Assembly: GCA_021205645.1 (NCBI GenBank)
Contig: JAJPXE010000114.1
Span: 1-44,879 of the forward strand
Direction of reading: 5' to 3'
DNA from: Candidatus Gastranaerophilales bacterium
GTDB lineage: Bacteria; Cyanobacteriota; Vampirovibrionia; Gastranaerophilales; Gastranaerophilaceae
DNA: 44,879 nt
The notes under the pieces are model-generated. The model ran no database searches and was not told where the DNA came from. It saw nothing but the letters and a program-made list of their open reading frames with translations. Shown piece after piece: positions 8,080 through 16,583 of this stretch (positions are counted from its first letter, which is position 1; every line of letters starts with the position of its first letter). A program made the position numbers and the translations under genes.

Positions 8080-8965
8080 GTTTAAGTTTAACGAAGAATT
8101 TAAAATCAGGACTGCCGTAGAGTTGAAGAAACTGAATGGTGTTCCTGTTAGAAAGGCGATTTGGATGCTTGCGCTCTATTATACCAAGTTGTGCGGGCAT
8201 AAAAAATCAGAGGTCTACAAGGATATTGTTTGTTACATTGGCGAGAACCTACCAGGAGTGTATTATGAGCAATATATTTCGGATATTGAGCGGTGCGTCA
8301 GGAGAGCTGTTAAATATGAGTTGAAACAAGTGGATAAGATTCAGATTCGCCAGTCGGAGATGGATATTATTCAGGGGTACTCTGACAACAGGAAGCAGAA
8401 GATTACTTTTGTGCTGATTGCGTTGGCAAAGTATTTTAATGCCCTGTATAAAAATGACGCCAACTGTCTGTGGGCGAAGACCAGCGAAATCTTTAAGATG
8501 GCCCGTGTGTCTATTGCCGCCAAGGAACGGGACTTGTTTTTGGGGTATGCTTATCAGGATGGAATTTTGATTCCAAATTTGAGCATCGGGCAGAATTTGA
8601 TGATAGTTGGCGTTGTTTCTAATGCTGAGGATGACCCAGTGGTATTAGAACTAGACGGGGGCGATTATCTCGACTTGGCCTATTCCTATTTACATTATAA
8701 AACGGGGCATGGATATAAGCGGTGTCTTGAGTGTGGGCGTTGGTTTAAAATCATTAAGAAGCAGCCGGGGCGAAAGTATTGCTTTGAGCATACTCGTAAG
8801 AAGGAACTGATGGGGACGAAGGAGCGCATTTGTGTAGATTGTGGAGAGAAATTCGTGGTTAGCGCCAAGGATAATCACTCTAAATGGTGCAGTGAATGCG
8901 TAGAAAAGCATAAAGTGAATTTGCCCGAAAAGTTCAAAAATGAACAAACTGTCAAAAAATCTTGA
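8072..8965 (+). CDS. Double zinc-ribbon protein coupled to RNA polymerase
   Basis: TTG start at 8072, nine bases after GAGGAGG and overlapping the polymerase stop; about 297 aa. The first 200 residues are helical with no recognised motif. The C-terminus has two zinc ribbons: CLECGRWF...CFEH and CVDCGEKF...CSEC. The overlap with the polymerase gene makes an accessory role in transcription, such as promoter recognition, attractive, but that is inference. It could equally be a DNA-binding early protein. Nothing in it resembles a sigma factor. Confidence 0.75.
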   Translation: MIEFKFNEEFKIRTAVELKKLNGVPVRKAIWMLALYYTKLCGHKKSEVYKDIVCYIGENLPGVYYEQYISDIERCVRRAVKYELKQVDKIQIRQSEMDIIQGYSDNRKQKITFVLIALAKYFNALYKNDANCLWAKTSEIFKMARVSIAAKERDLFLGYAYQDGILIPNLSIGQNLMIVGVVSNAEDDPVVLELDGGDYLDLAYSYLHYKTGHGYKRCLECGRWFKIIKKQPGRKYCFEHTRKKELMGTKERICVDCGEKFVVSAKDNHSKWCSECVEKHKVNLPEKFKNEQTVKKS

Positions 8966-9119
8966 ACAGATTATGAACTGTCAAAGCTCAACATTTTGCT
9001 TTAAAAAATCGAGTGGGCAAAAACGAAGCCCAAATCTGTATATATGAGAGGAAAAAAAGTCTGGAACAAAAAACTTTCTCAAAAAGTTATCAAATTTAGA
9101 AAAACATGGAGGACGAAAA

Positions 9120-9737
9120 ATGTCAGAATTTTTTGAAATTGCAATTCCTAACAACCTTGAAAATCTGCAACTGCCAGACCCGGCATTGTTGAAGTATTAT
9201 CAGGATGCGGAGCGGCGCACCTATTGGATTGATTGCGGCATTGATGACGACACCCTGGATGTTGTGCGGGCAATCATGGAACACAACAGAGAAGACAGGG
9301 ACAAGGAAGTGTCAGAACGGAAGCCGATTTGGTTGCTGATTAACAGTGATGGCGGAGATGTGCCTGTGATGTGGTCGATTATGAATGCAATTATGACCAG
9401 CAAAACGCCGGTTAATACAGTGGTTATCTGTGGGGCATTTAGTGCGGCGGCAATGATTCTAGGTGTTGGACATAAGCGATATGCCCTGAAGGGGTCTAGC
9501 TGCATGGTACATAACGGTTCTGTGAGCCTGCGTGGACAAACAGATAGCGTCAATGTGGCAAAGAAATTTTACGACAAGTTGGATGTAAAGGCCACCAACG
9601 CATTTCTGGAGCGAACAAAAATCAATCCAAGGACTTATAAAAAGAAAGCCGTCTCTGATTGGTACATGGATGAGAATGAGATGCTGGAAAATGGCGTGAT
9701 TGACGAGATTGTGCAGGATTTGGATGACATTTTATAA
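9120..9737 (+). CDS. ClpP-like serine protease
   Basis: A 205-residue ClpP-fold protein. The nucleophile lies in CGAFSAAAMIL (Ser108), the histidine in SSCMVHNGS (His131), and the aspartate in AVSDWYMDENEMLENGVID (Asp180), in the family order. INSDGGDV is the usual oxyanion-side glycine loop. Phage ClpP-like enzymes often process the prohead, but this gene sits upstream of the terminase and a separate protease-scaffold candidate exists at 16584. It may therefore be the maturation protease or a regulatory protease. ATG start behind GGAGGACG. Confidence 0.85.
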   Translation: MSEFFEIAIPNNLENLQLPDPALLKYYQDAERRTYWIDCGIDDDTLDVVRAIMEHNREDRDKEVSERKPIWLLINSDGGDVPVMWSIMNAIMTSKTPVNTVVICGAFSAAAMILGVGHKRYALKGSSCMVHNGSVSLRGQTDSVNVAKKFYDKLDVKATNAFLERTKINPRTYKKKAVSDWYMDENEMLENGVIDEIVQDLDDIL

Positions 9738-9749
9738 GGAGCTGAAGTT

Positions 9750-9965
9750 ATGGCAGGCAGTATTGTGAAAAAGAGTTCATTGAGTGCTAAAGGCATTCTT
9801 TATATAGAGAACGGGGCAGTTTATTTGGAGAACCCCGACACCGGAGAGGCAGTTTCTATGGACAAGCTGCTGGCAGATTTTGAGGAAAAAACGGTCAGCA
9901 TGAGCGTCAGCTATAATGAGGAATTCGAAACTGCCGTCATTCAAGAAAATTATCAGGAGGAATAA
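9750..9965 (+). CDS. Hypothetical protein, 71 aa
   Basis: ATG follows AAGGAGC. The protein reads like a small beta-sheet fold (KGILYIENGAVYLENPDTGEAVSM) with an acidic C-terminus. Thirteen bases after the ClpP-like gene and four before the HU-like gene, so in the same operon. Family not recognised. Confidence 0.65.
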   Translation: MAGSIVKKSSLSAKGILYIENGAVYLENPDTGEAVSMDKLLADFEEKTVSMSVSYNEEFETAVIQENYQEE

Positions 9966-9968
9966 AAA

Positions 9969-10283
9969 ATGGGAGCAAAAGCAAACAAGAGAGTGAATCA
10001 GCGAGAAGTGATTGACAGGATTCGGGAGCGTACAGGCTTCTCAAGGCGCACCATTAAAAATATCTTGGATTCAACCCGTGCGGTTTTGGTGGAGGAAGCA
10101 CAAGAGACAACAGCAGAAGATGTGACGCAGTTCATTCTCTTTGACGGGGTGTCTTTTATTCTGAGCGTTGTACCGGAACGTGAGCGCCGTGACCCCAGGA
10201 ATAATACACATATTACGGTTCCTGCTTCCGTAAAAGTAAAGGGTTACTTTTCTTACTCTTTTAAGCAGGAAATTAACGAATAA
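9969..10283 (+). CDS. HU/IHF-like DNA-binding protein
   Basis: The first half (NQREVIDRIRERTGFSRRTIKNILDS) is the helical dimer part of HU-type proteins, and the second half has the beta-arm and ending NNTHITVPASVKVKGYFSY, similar to HU's arm-proline loop followed by the IPAS..P.FK ending. HU proteins bend and compact DNA. Placed just before the packaging genes, it may help package or organise the genome. It is 104 residues, slightly longer than bacterial HU (about 90). ATG behind AGGAGG. Confidence 0.75.
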   Translation: MGAKANKRVNQREVIDRIRERTGFSRRTIKNILDSTRAVLVEEAQETTAEDVTQFILFDGVSFILSVVPERERRDPRNNTHITVPASVKVKGYFSYSFKQEINE

Positions 10284-10306
10284 AACCAAAAATGGAGGAA
10301 AATTGT

Positions 10307-10507
10307 ATGGAAAACAAAGAGTATCAGGTTGTTACAAGTCCCAGCGCGGCCCGTCATTTGATTCAGCGAGGGATGCGTGTGGTTGATATAAAGCCGAGTA
10401 AATTTGATGCAAAGCAAACGGTGTTTGTATTTGACAATACGGCAGAATTTCAAGAGATGTATCATACAGAGCTTGAAAAGGTGAAAGCGGCTAAAGAAAT
10501 TATTTAA
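10307..10507 (+). CDS. DUF5659-like small protein
   Basis: About 66 residues from ATG 10307, which follows GGAGG; an in-frame ATG at 10292 is less well placed. The pattern SAARHLIQRGMRVVDI...FVFDNTAEFQEMY matches the small DUF5659 family of phage proteins. Three other small proteins of the window (16372, 19851, 26199) share the same layout. Function unknown. It is the last gene before a terminator. Confidence 0.7.
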   Translation: MENKEYQVVTSPSAARHLIQRGMRVVDIKPSKFDAKQTVFVFDNTAEFQEMYHTELEKVKAAKEII

Positions 10508-10520
10508 AATACATTCCCCC

Positions 10521-10550
10521 CCCCTGCTGGATTTTCCCGGCAGGGGTTTT
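10521..10550 (+). terminator. Rho-independent terminator before the packaging genes
   Basis: CCCCTGC (10521-10527) pairs with GCAGGGG (10540-10546), followed by TTTT. It separates the ClpP/HU-like operon from the terminase genes, so a promoter for the packaging operon is expected close by. Confidence 0.8.
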
Positions 10551-10578
10551 GTCGTTTAGGAGAAAGAGGTGAAAGAAA

Positions 10579-11817
10579 ATGCCGCGTGGAAGACCGCCAA
10601 AAAATGCAAAGCCAGTTGTTAAAGAGGACGAAATTAAATGTCTATGTCCATATTGCAATAAGATGAAGATGCCGTCTGAGTTTTATGTCAGTTCAGATTC
10701 TAAGCTAATGACCGGAAGAACTGTGATGTGCAAGACTTGCGCAGAGCGGATTGCAAGAAATTATGACGAGAGAACAAAGACCTTTGGAGACTGTACAAAA
10801 GCGAGTATCCAGGAGGCATTGGAGCGCCTGGATAAACCTTATTTGGACGATTTGTGGGAGACATCTTATCAGGAGTTTGCAAGTACGAAAAAGACAAATA
10901 TTTGGGCGGCGTATATCAAGAATGTGAGTATGCCGCAGTATAAAACAATGCGTTGGCGTGATGGAGACTTATATTCTAATTACAGAGAGATGGCAATTAA
11001 ACAGGCTAGGAAAGAAGCAAGAGAATCTTCATTGCCGCCAGATTCCAGTTCTAAGGTTCTGGATATTTCTGAAGAATACCAGCGGAATAAGAATGATGTT
11101 ATTCGGCTGTTGGGGTATGACCCCTTTGAATCAGAACTGGAAGCGGACAAGCCACTGCTGTATTCCCAGTTGATTGGTTATTTGGATTTGGGCGGAGACA
11201 ACGAGGACATGATGCGCGTTTCTTCCGCTGTCACAATTGTGCGTGGTTTTTTACAGCAATCTAAGATTGACGACATGATTGCGAGTGACATGAGCAGCCC
11301 CAATATTGCCAGCAAGACGGGAGAGATTAAGACGCTTCTTGACTCAAAACAGAAGATTAGTTCGACTATTTCACAGCTTGCAGAGCAAAGTTGTTTAAGT
11401 TTAAAGCACAATAAGAACGCCAGCAAAGGCGAAAATACATTTACTGGAAAAACAAAGCGGCTAAAAGAAATGAATCTGAGAGAAATGGAGAATAACGCCT
11501 TTGATGTGGGAACCTGCGAGGGTATGCGGCAGGTTGCAGATATTAGCAATGCGTCCATATTAAAGCAGATTCATTTAGACGAGAATGATTATACGGAGAT
11601 GCTGGCGCAGCAGAGAGATATGATTGTGAAACTCCAAAGAGAGGCAGATGAGGCAGTTGAGCAGTCGAGAATTCTACTGCGAGAAAATATGGATTTGAAA
11701 AATTTCATAATAGAGCAAGGGATTGACATTTCAGAGAACTTGTCCGACAGCACCATATTGACCGTTGAGGAGGAGGTGGCTGAGTCGGATGAGCGAGAAG
11801 TTGATTCTGCCAAATGA
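10579..11817 (+). CDS. Probable terminase small subunit, large form
   Basis: A 412-residue protein directly upstream of, and overlapping, the large terminase gene. The N-terminus is basic (MPRGRPPKNAK) and followed by a zinc ribbon (CLCPYCNK ... CKTCAE, about residues 28-60). The rest is helical with a coiled coil near residues 340-385. The position is the strongest argument for a DNA-recognition subunit of terminase; the zinc ribbon and length are unlike classical small terminases, so identity remains an inference. ATG behind AGAAAGAGG. Confidence 0.6.
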   Translation: MPRGRPPKNAKPVVKEDEIKCLCPYCNKMKMPSEFYVSSDSKLMTGRTVMCKTCAERIARNYDERTKTFGDCTKASIQEALERLDKPYLDDLWETSYQEFASTKKTNIWAAYIKNVSMPQYKTMRWRDGDLYSNYREMAIKQARKEARESSLPPDSSSKVLDISEEYQRNKNDVIRLLGYDPFESELEADKPLLYSQLIGYLDLGGDNEDMMRVSSAVTIVRGFLQQSKIDDMIASDMSSPNIASKTGEIKTLLDSKQKISSTISQLAEQSCLSLKHNKNASKGENTFTGKTKRLKEMNLREMENNAFDVGTCEGMRQVADISNASILKQIHLDENDYTEMLAQQRDMIVKLQREADEAVEQSRILLRENMDLKNFIIEQGIDISENLSDSTILTVEEEVAESDEREVDSAK

Positions 11818-14800
11818 TTATAAAGTATTTGAAGCGCCAAATGACTATGGTGTTTCACAGAGAAAACTCCGGGGCTTTAAAGAGCTTGCGGAGTTTCGTG
11901 CTTATTATAACAGGAACCCGGTTAAGTTTATGGAGGATATACTGGGGGCAAAACTGTTAGACTCTCAGGCGTATTGTGTTCAGGCTAGTTGGGACACTCC
12001 TTATGTAGTATGGGTGTGTTCGAGAGGGTACGGGAAAGCTATTTGCACAAAAACTAGGCTTCCAACCCCCAACGGATTTAGGCAACTTGACGAAATTGGG
12101 GTTGGGGATTATGTATTTGGAGACGATGGCAAACCTGCAAGAGTTATCCACGTTTCACCCACTTTTTATGACCATGATTGCTATAAGATGACTTTTTCAG
12201 ATGGGGAAGAAATTGTAGCGGATGCCGACCACATTTGGACAATGTATAAGTATGGTCGGCTTGGAGATTTTACAACCGCTGAGCTTGCAAAAGAATATAG
12301 AAGATACTGGAATAGAGCAGACCCTTCTAAAAATGGCTGGGAATATCTCTATAAAGTTGATATTTGTAAGCCACTTGAATATAAAGAGCAGGATTTATTG
12401 ATAGACCCATACATATTGGGGCTGTGGCTTGGAGATGGAAGTTCTTGGAGTAGCTTATTGACTGTCGCTACTACGGATTTAGAAGAAACTGTTAAAAATA
12501 TTGAGGCGACCGGGTATAAAGTTTATAGTGTGACAAAGAATAGGAATAATAAAAGCGTCTGTATTCATACTCCAGACGATAAGCCACTTATAACATTGTT
12601 GCGCCAGGAAAATTTATTCCGCAATAAACACATTCCTCAACAATATCTTTATGGAAGCATAGAACAGCGTCTTGCGTTACTCCAAGGGTTGATGGATACA
12701 GATGGAACTGTTGATAAATATGAGAACTGTTCATTTGTCCAGTGTATTGCCCACGAGGACATTGTAGATGATACTGTTAGACTAATAGAGTCTCTTGGCA
12801 TGAAAACGAGCGTAATGTTGAAAGAAAAAACCTGCAACGGCAAACGCTTCAAAGCCAAGGAAGTCTACTTTAGGGCCGACAAACAGCTTCCCGTCTTTCG
12901 TATGAGGCGCAAATATGACCGGCTTCCAGAACACAGGCCACCAAATGCGCTGCACAAATCTCTCATTAACATAGAACAGGTCGAGAGTGTCCCGACCAAA
13001 TGTTTGATGGTTGATAATGACAGCCATCTTTTTTTGTGCGGAAATAAGAACACCATTACACATAATAGCACTTTGGTTGACCTTATTTTGATGTCAAAGT
13101 GCTTCCTGAATCCGAATTACATGGCATATATTGCGGCTGGCAGCTCAGAACAGAGTATTCAAACCTTCCAGACGCTTTACAAGTTGGCGCATAAATCTAT
13201 TGAATCTATGCCCGGTTTGACAGACCTGTTTAAACAAGAGGTAGAGATTAAGAACGCTACTGGGGACGGCTTTGTGCGTAACCCCGCTGGCAATTATGTG
13301 TCACTATATAATGGCAGCATGATAAAAACGCTAAACAGCAACATTAACCTGCGTCGTGGCGCTCGTGCCAACATGGTGATGTTTGATGAGACGGGCTGGC
13401 TTTCTGAGGAAATGCTGGCCGTTTATGCTGCTTTTACTATCGTGAATAAGGATATGAAGCTGGGCGGCGACATAGACCAGGAGACAATCAAGACGCTTCC
13501 AAAGGATATAGCCAACCAGTTATTTTATGTGTCCTCGGCATCATCCATCTCTACTCCGTTTTATCAGCGGTACAGAGAGTTTTCCAAGCAGATGCTGCTG
13601 GGGAATAAAGATTATTTTGTGGCTGAGATAAATTGTGATGTTGTGATTAACGCCACTGTGGGCGGCAAAGTCTATCCGGCCTCACTGTTAAAGCGGGAAA
13701 CAGTTGAGACAGAGATGCGGAACAATTCAGAGAAGGCGTCCCGCGAGTTTTTCTGCCGTTTTTCTGACGGAGAGAGCTTGAATAACATTATTAAGCGGGC
13801 CTGGATTACCAGAAATTCTTATACCAGGAAGCCGATTTTGCATAATGATACAAATGAGCGCAAGATATGTCTCTTTTATGACCCTGCCCGCAGCTCTGAT
13901 AATTCAATTATGTTAGTTACAGAGCTATATAAGGACGAGAAAAAGGGCTACATGATGGATGTTATCAACTGTGTCAGTTTTGCAGATATTAGTCTGAGGA
14001 AGAAGACTCCAATGAGATACCAGGAGCAAATTGCGGCTATTCACGAGTTGTTGCTGGATTATAACGGGGATGCAGACGACTATGAAAATATTGAGGTCGT
14101 TATGGCCGATGCTGGTGCAGGCGGCGGGGGAAACTCGTGGTTTGGCGATTCGCTCATGGAGGATTGGGTTGATAACCGTGGCAACAAGCATCGTGGGCTG
14201 ATAGACAAGGAATATTCAGAGGAATATGTGCGCAGATTCCCGAATGCCATTAACAAGTTACGGCTGATGAATCCGGGCACCTATAAATCAGAGGCGTTTG
14301 AAGCTCTGATAAAAATGGTAGAAGCTGACCTTATCACCTTTCCGGCAGAGTATGACAACAAGGGCTATATAAACCTGATGGAAATAGATGAAAAAGTGCT
14401 GCGCAGGCAAAAAGATGAATTGTGGGAGAAAATCAATAAACTTGAGATTTCTGAGGTAGATAAAGAAGAACGGCTACAGGAAGAACTTGCGGCATTAGAT
14501 ATTGGCAAGATTAAAACAGAAAAACTGAGTGTCGAAGAAGAAGTTGCGCTCAAGCAAATAGATGCGATGAAGGAAGAAATTGTAAACATCTGCCGCACCA
14601 AGAGAGAGTCTGGGAAGGACAGCTTTAAGCTCCCCGCTTATAAGGATGCAGAAACAGGGGCCAGCGAAGCCACCATGCACGATGACCGAGCATATTGTTT
14701 GGCATTGGCGGGTTGGTATTTGTCCGAGCGGCGCATGGATGCAATTCGACGCAGGAAGAAACCCTCTACGAAAGGGATTGTAGATAAATTACCCGTGCAT

Positions 14801-14833
14801 AAAGCGAAACCAATTAAAAAGACATTTGGATGA
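11789..14833 (+). CDS. terL: Terminase large subunit containing an intein
   Basis: The ATPase-nuclease that pumps DNA into the prohead. The host protein is about 671 residues after removal of a 343-residue intein. The Walker A motif CSRGYGK-STLVDL is split exactly between K and S. Walker B is NMVMFDETGW, and nuclease residues lie in CLFYDPARSSDN and VMADAGAGGGGNSWFGDSL. I placed the start at ATG 11789 (MSEKLILPND); the frame is open from TTG 11765 inside AGGAGG. It overlaps the upstream gene by 29 bases. Packaging requires protein splicing, because the unspliced form has no Walker A. Confidence 0.92.
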   Translation: MSEKLILPNDYKVFEAPNDYGVSQRKLRGFKELAEFRAYYNRNPVKFMEDILGAKLLDSQAYCVQASWDTPYVVWVCSRGYGKAICTKTRLPTPNGFRQLDEIGVGDYVFGDDGKPARVIHVSPTFYDHDCYKMTFSDGEEIVADADHIWTMYKYGRLGDFTTAELAKEYRRYWNRADPSKNGWEYLYKVDICKPLEYKEQDLLIDPYILGLWLGDGSSWSSLLTVATTDLEETVKNIEATGYKVYSVTKNRNNKSVCIHTPDDKPLITLLRQENLFRNKHIPQQYLYGSIEQRLALLQGLMDTDGTVDKYENCSFVQCIAHEDIVDDTVRLIESLGMKTSVMLKEKTCNGKRFKAKEVYFRADKQLPVFRMRRKYDRLPEHRPPNALHKSLINIEQVESVPTKCLMVDNDSHLFLCGNKNTITHNSTLVDLILMSKCFLNPNYMAYIAAGSSEQSIQTFQTLYKLAHKSIESMPGLTDLFKQEVEIKNATGDGFVRNPAGNYVSLYNGSMIKTLNSNINLRRGARANMVMFDETGWLSEEMLAVYAAFTIVNKDMKLGGDIDQETIKTLPKDIANQLFYVSSASSISTPFYQRYREFSKQMLLGNKDYFVAEINCDVVINATVGGKVYPASLLKRETVETEMRNNSEKASREFFCRFSDGESLNNIIKRAWITRNSYTRKPILHNDTNERKICLFYDPARSSDNSIMLVTELYKDEKKGYMMDVINCVSFADISLRKKTPMRYQEQIAAIHELLLDYNGDADDYENIEVVMADAGAGGGGNSWFGDSLMEDWVDNRGNKHRGLIDKEYSEEYVRRFPNAINKLRLMNPGTYKSEAFEALIKMVEADLITFPAEYDNKGYINLMEIDEKVLRRQKDELWEKINKLEISEVDKEERLQEELAALDIGKIKTEKLSVEEEVALKQIDAMKEEIVNICRTKRESGKDSFKLPAYKDAETGASEATMHDDRAYCLALAGWYLSERRMDAIRRRKKPSTKGIVDKLPVHKAKPIKKTFG
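12038..13066 (+). mobile_element. Intein with LAGLIDADG homing endonuclease
   Basis: A 343-residue intein. Block A is AICTKTRLPTPNGFRQLDEI at the start, with GVGDYVFGDDGKPARV following; block B is DGEEIVADADHIW with His65; the end is MVDNDSHLFLCGNKNTITHN followed by Ser of the host protein. The two dodecapeptide endonuclease motifs are ILGLWLGDG (126-134) and LLQGLMDTDG (214-223), so the homing endonuclease appears intact. The first residue is Ala, not Cys or Ser, as in the Ala1 inteins of KlbA type, which splice by direct attack of the downstream nucleophile (here Ser+1). Confidence 0.93.
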
Positions 14834-14848
14834 TGGAGGTGAGTATGA

Positions 14849-16369
14849 TTGGCAAGTAATAAGAAACCATTGACTGATGAGGAACGTATACAGAAATTGT
14901 CCAGGGAAGAAAAGAATCGGGCCGCATTCGCGTCTGTTAAAGATGCGCTCAGTCTGATTGACCTCACAAGCACAAAGTCTTATAGCTATACGACATATTC
15001 TAAGGAAAATTTAAGGACATATTTGAAGAATCCTTCCAGCGAGAGCAACCAAAAGAGCTTGAGGAAGTTAAGCAATTATTTATACACAGTTTCCTATGTG
15101 TATAGGCGATACATCAATTTTAAGGCTGAACAAATTCAGTGTAAAGCATGGAATGTCTATCCTAATATCTCAGTAACTGAGCCGCCCGACAAAGAAACGG
15201 TGCTGTCCAATTACGAGCGGGTTTGCAATGTCGTCAAGACCATGAATATGAAAAGCCAGATTTTCAAGTGTATGCTTCAGGCGTGGAAAACTGACGTTTG
15301 TTATGGCTATTGCTATGGCGACCCGGAGAAAAACGGGGAGTTCTTTATCCACCTGTTAGACCCGGATTATTGTAAAATTTCAAGCCAGCAATATTATGAC
15401 GGCGTTTTTGCGTTTGCGTTTGATTTTTCATTCTTTACAGGTACAAATGAATACTATCTGGATGTGTACGACCCCATTTTTAAGAAATATTATGAGGCGT
15501 ATCAAAAAGACAGTTCTCTGCGTTGGCAGGAATTGCCCGTAGAAAATACGTTTTGCATCAAGATAAATGTGGACAATACAGATTATCCGGTGCCGCCTTT
15601 GAGCGGAATGTTTGAAAGCATTATTGACTTGGTGGATTTGCAGGCCATTCAGAGTACAAAAGACGAGTTAAGCATCTACAAAATGATTTGGGCAAAAATT
15701 GACACCATTAGTGGAACGAAAGAAGTAGACGACTTCGAGATTGACCTTGATTTGGCAAATGAGTTCTACAAGAAGGTGCAATCAGCGCTGCCGGATGAAG
15801 TTACATTTGTGATGTCGCCAATGAATTTGAATTCACTGTCCTTCCAGGAGACAGATGCAAGCGATACAAACACCGTGGCGGATGCGTATGAAAACCTGAC
15901 TGATTCCAATGGCAGCATTGTTATGAATTCTGGGAAGATTACAAATTCGACTGCCTTTAAAATGGCGCTGCTGTTTGATTCATTGGATGCAATGGCTCCG
16001 GTGGAGCAGATAAATTCCTGGATTAACTTTTATATTTTGAATCATGTTGGGGAGACGGGCATGACTGTGGAATATAGTGACGTTTCTCCTTATTTTGTTG
16101 ATGATAAGATTGACAAGCTCTTAAAGGTTGCGCAATATGGCGTTCCTGTCAAGCTGGATTTGGCGTCACTGGCTGGCTCAAATCCGGTGAAAGCAAACGG
16201 TATGGCATATCTTGAAGATGCGCTTGGACTTGGAACGACAACGTGGATTAACCCGTTGGTTTCAAGTAATACTCAGGGGAGCGTTGATGGTGATGAAGGA
16301 CGACCCGTATCTGACGACAGTGAGATTTCCGCCGATGGCGTGGCAACAAGAGACAAGGGGGATAAGTAA
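14849..16369 (+). CDS. Portal protein
   Basis: A 506-residue protein right after the large terminase, the usual position and size of a portal. SYVYRRYINFKAEQIQ, the central helical region and SWINFYILNHVGETGM fit a portal, and the C-terminus is polar and disordered (DGDEGRPVSDDSEIS). The dodecamer would form the DNA channel at one capsid vertex. Start is TTG 14849, behind GGAGGTGAG; the nearby ATG at 14845 runs into a stop. Identified mainly by position. Confidence 0.75.
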   Translation: MASNKKPLTDEERIQKLSREEKNRAAFASVKDALSLIDLTSTKSYSYTTYSKENLRTYLKNPSSESNQKSLRKLSNYLYTVSYVYRRYINFKAEQIQCKAWNVYPNISVTEPPDKETVLSNYERVCNVVKTMNMKSQIFKCMLQAWKTDVCYGYCYGDPEKNGEFFIHLLDPDYCKISSQQYYDGVFAFAFDFSFFTGTNEYYLDVYDPIFKKYYEAYQKDSSLRWQELPVENTFCIKINVDNTDYPVPPLSGMFESIIDLVDLQAIQSTKDELSIYKMIWAKIDTISGTKEVDDFEIDLDLANEFYKKVQSALPDEVTFVMSPMNLNSLSFQETDASDTNTVADAYENLTDSNGSIVMNSGKITNSTAFKMALLFDSLDAMAPVEQINSWINFYILNHVGETGMTVEYSDVSPYFVDDKIDKLLKVAQYGVPVKLDLASLAGSNPVKANGMAYLEDALGLGTTTWINPLVSSNTQGSVDGDEGRPVSDDSEISADGVATRDKGDK

Positions 16370-16371
16370 TT

Positions 16372-16557
16372 ATGACGGCACCAAAGTTTATTGTAACTTA
16401 CGACGAATCTACGGCCTCTTTGCTGACTGCGCAAGGATTTCGCCCCCTCCCTGATACCAGCTCTAGGTATGTTTTTATAGTTGAGAGCGGTAAAAAGATT
16501 GATTTTGATGAGGTTGACGTGTCGAAAATAAAATATACGAACACGTTAAATATTTGA
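16372..16557 (+). CDS. Small hypothetical protein, DUF5659-like
   Basis: 61 residues; ATG follows GGGGGAT, two bases after the portal stop. The layout ESTASLLTAQGFRPL...YVFIVESG is the same as in the proteins at 10307, 19851 and 26199. Function unknown. Confidence 0.6.
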   Translation: MTAPKFIVTYDESTASLLTAQGFRPLPDTSSRYVFIVESGKKIDFDEVDVSKIKYTNTLNI

Positions 16558-16583
16558 CAAAATTGTGAAGGGAGGTTTTGGGA

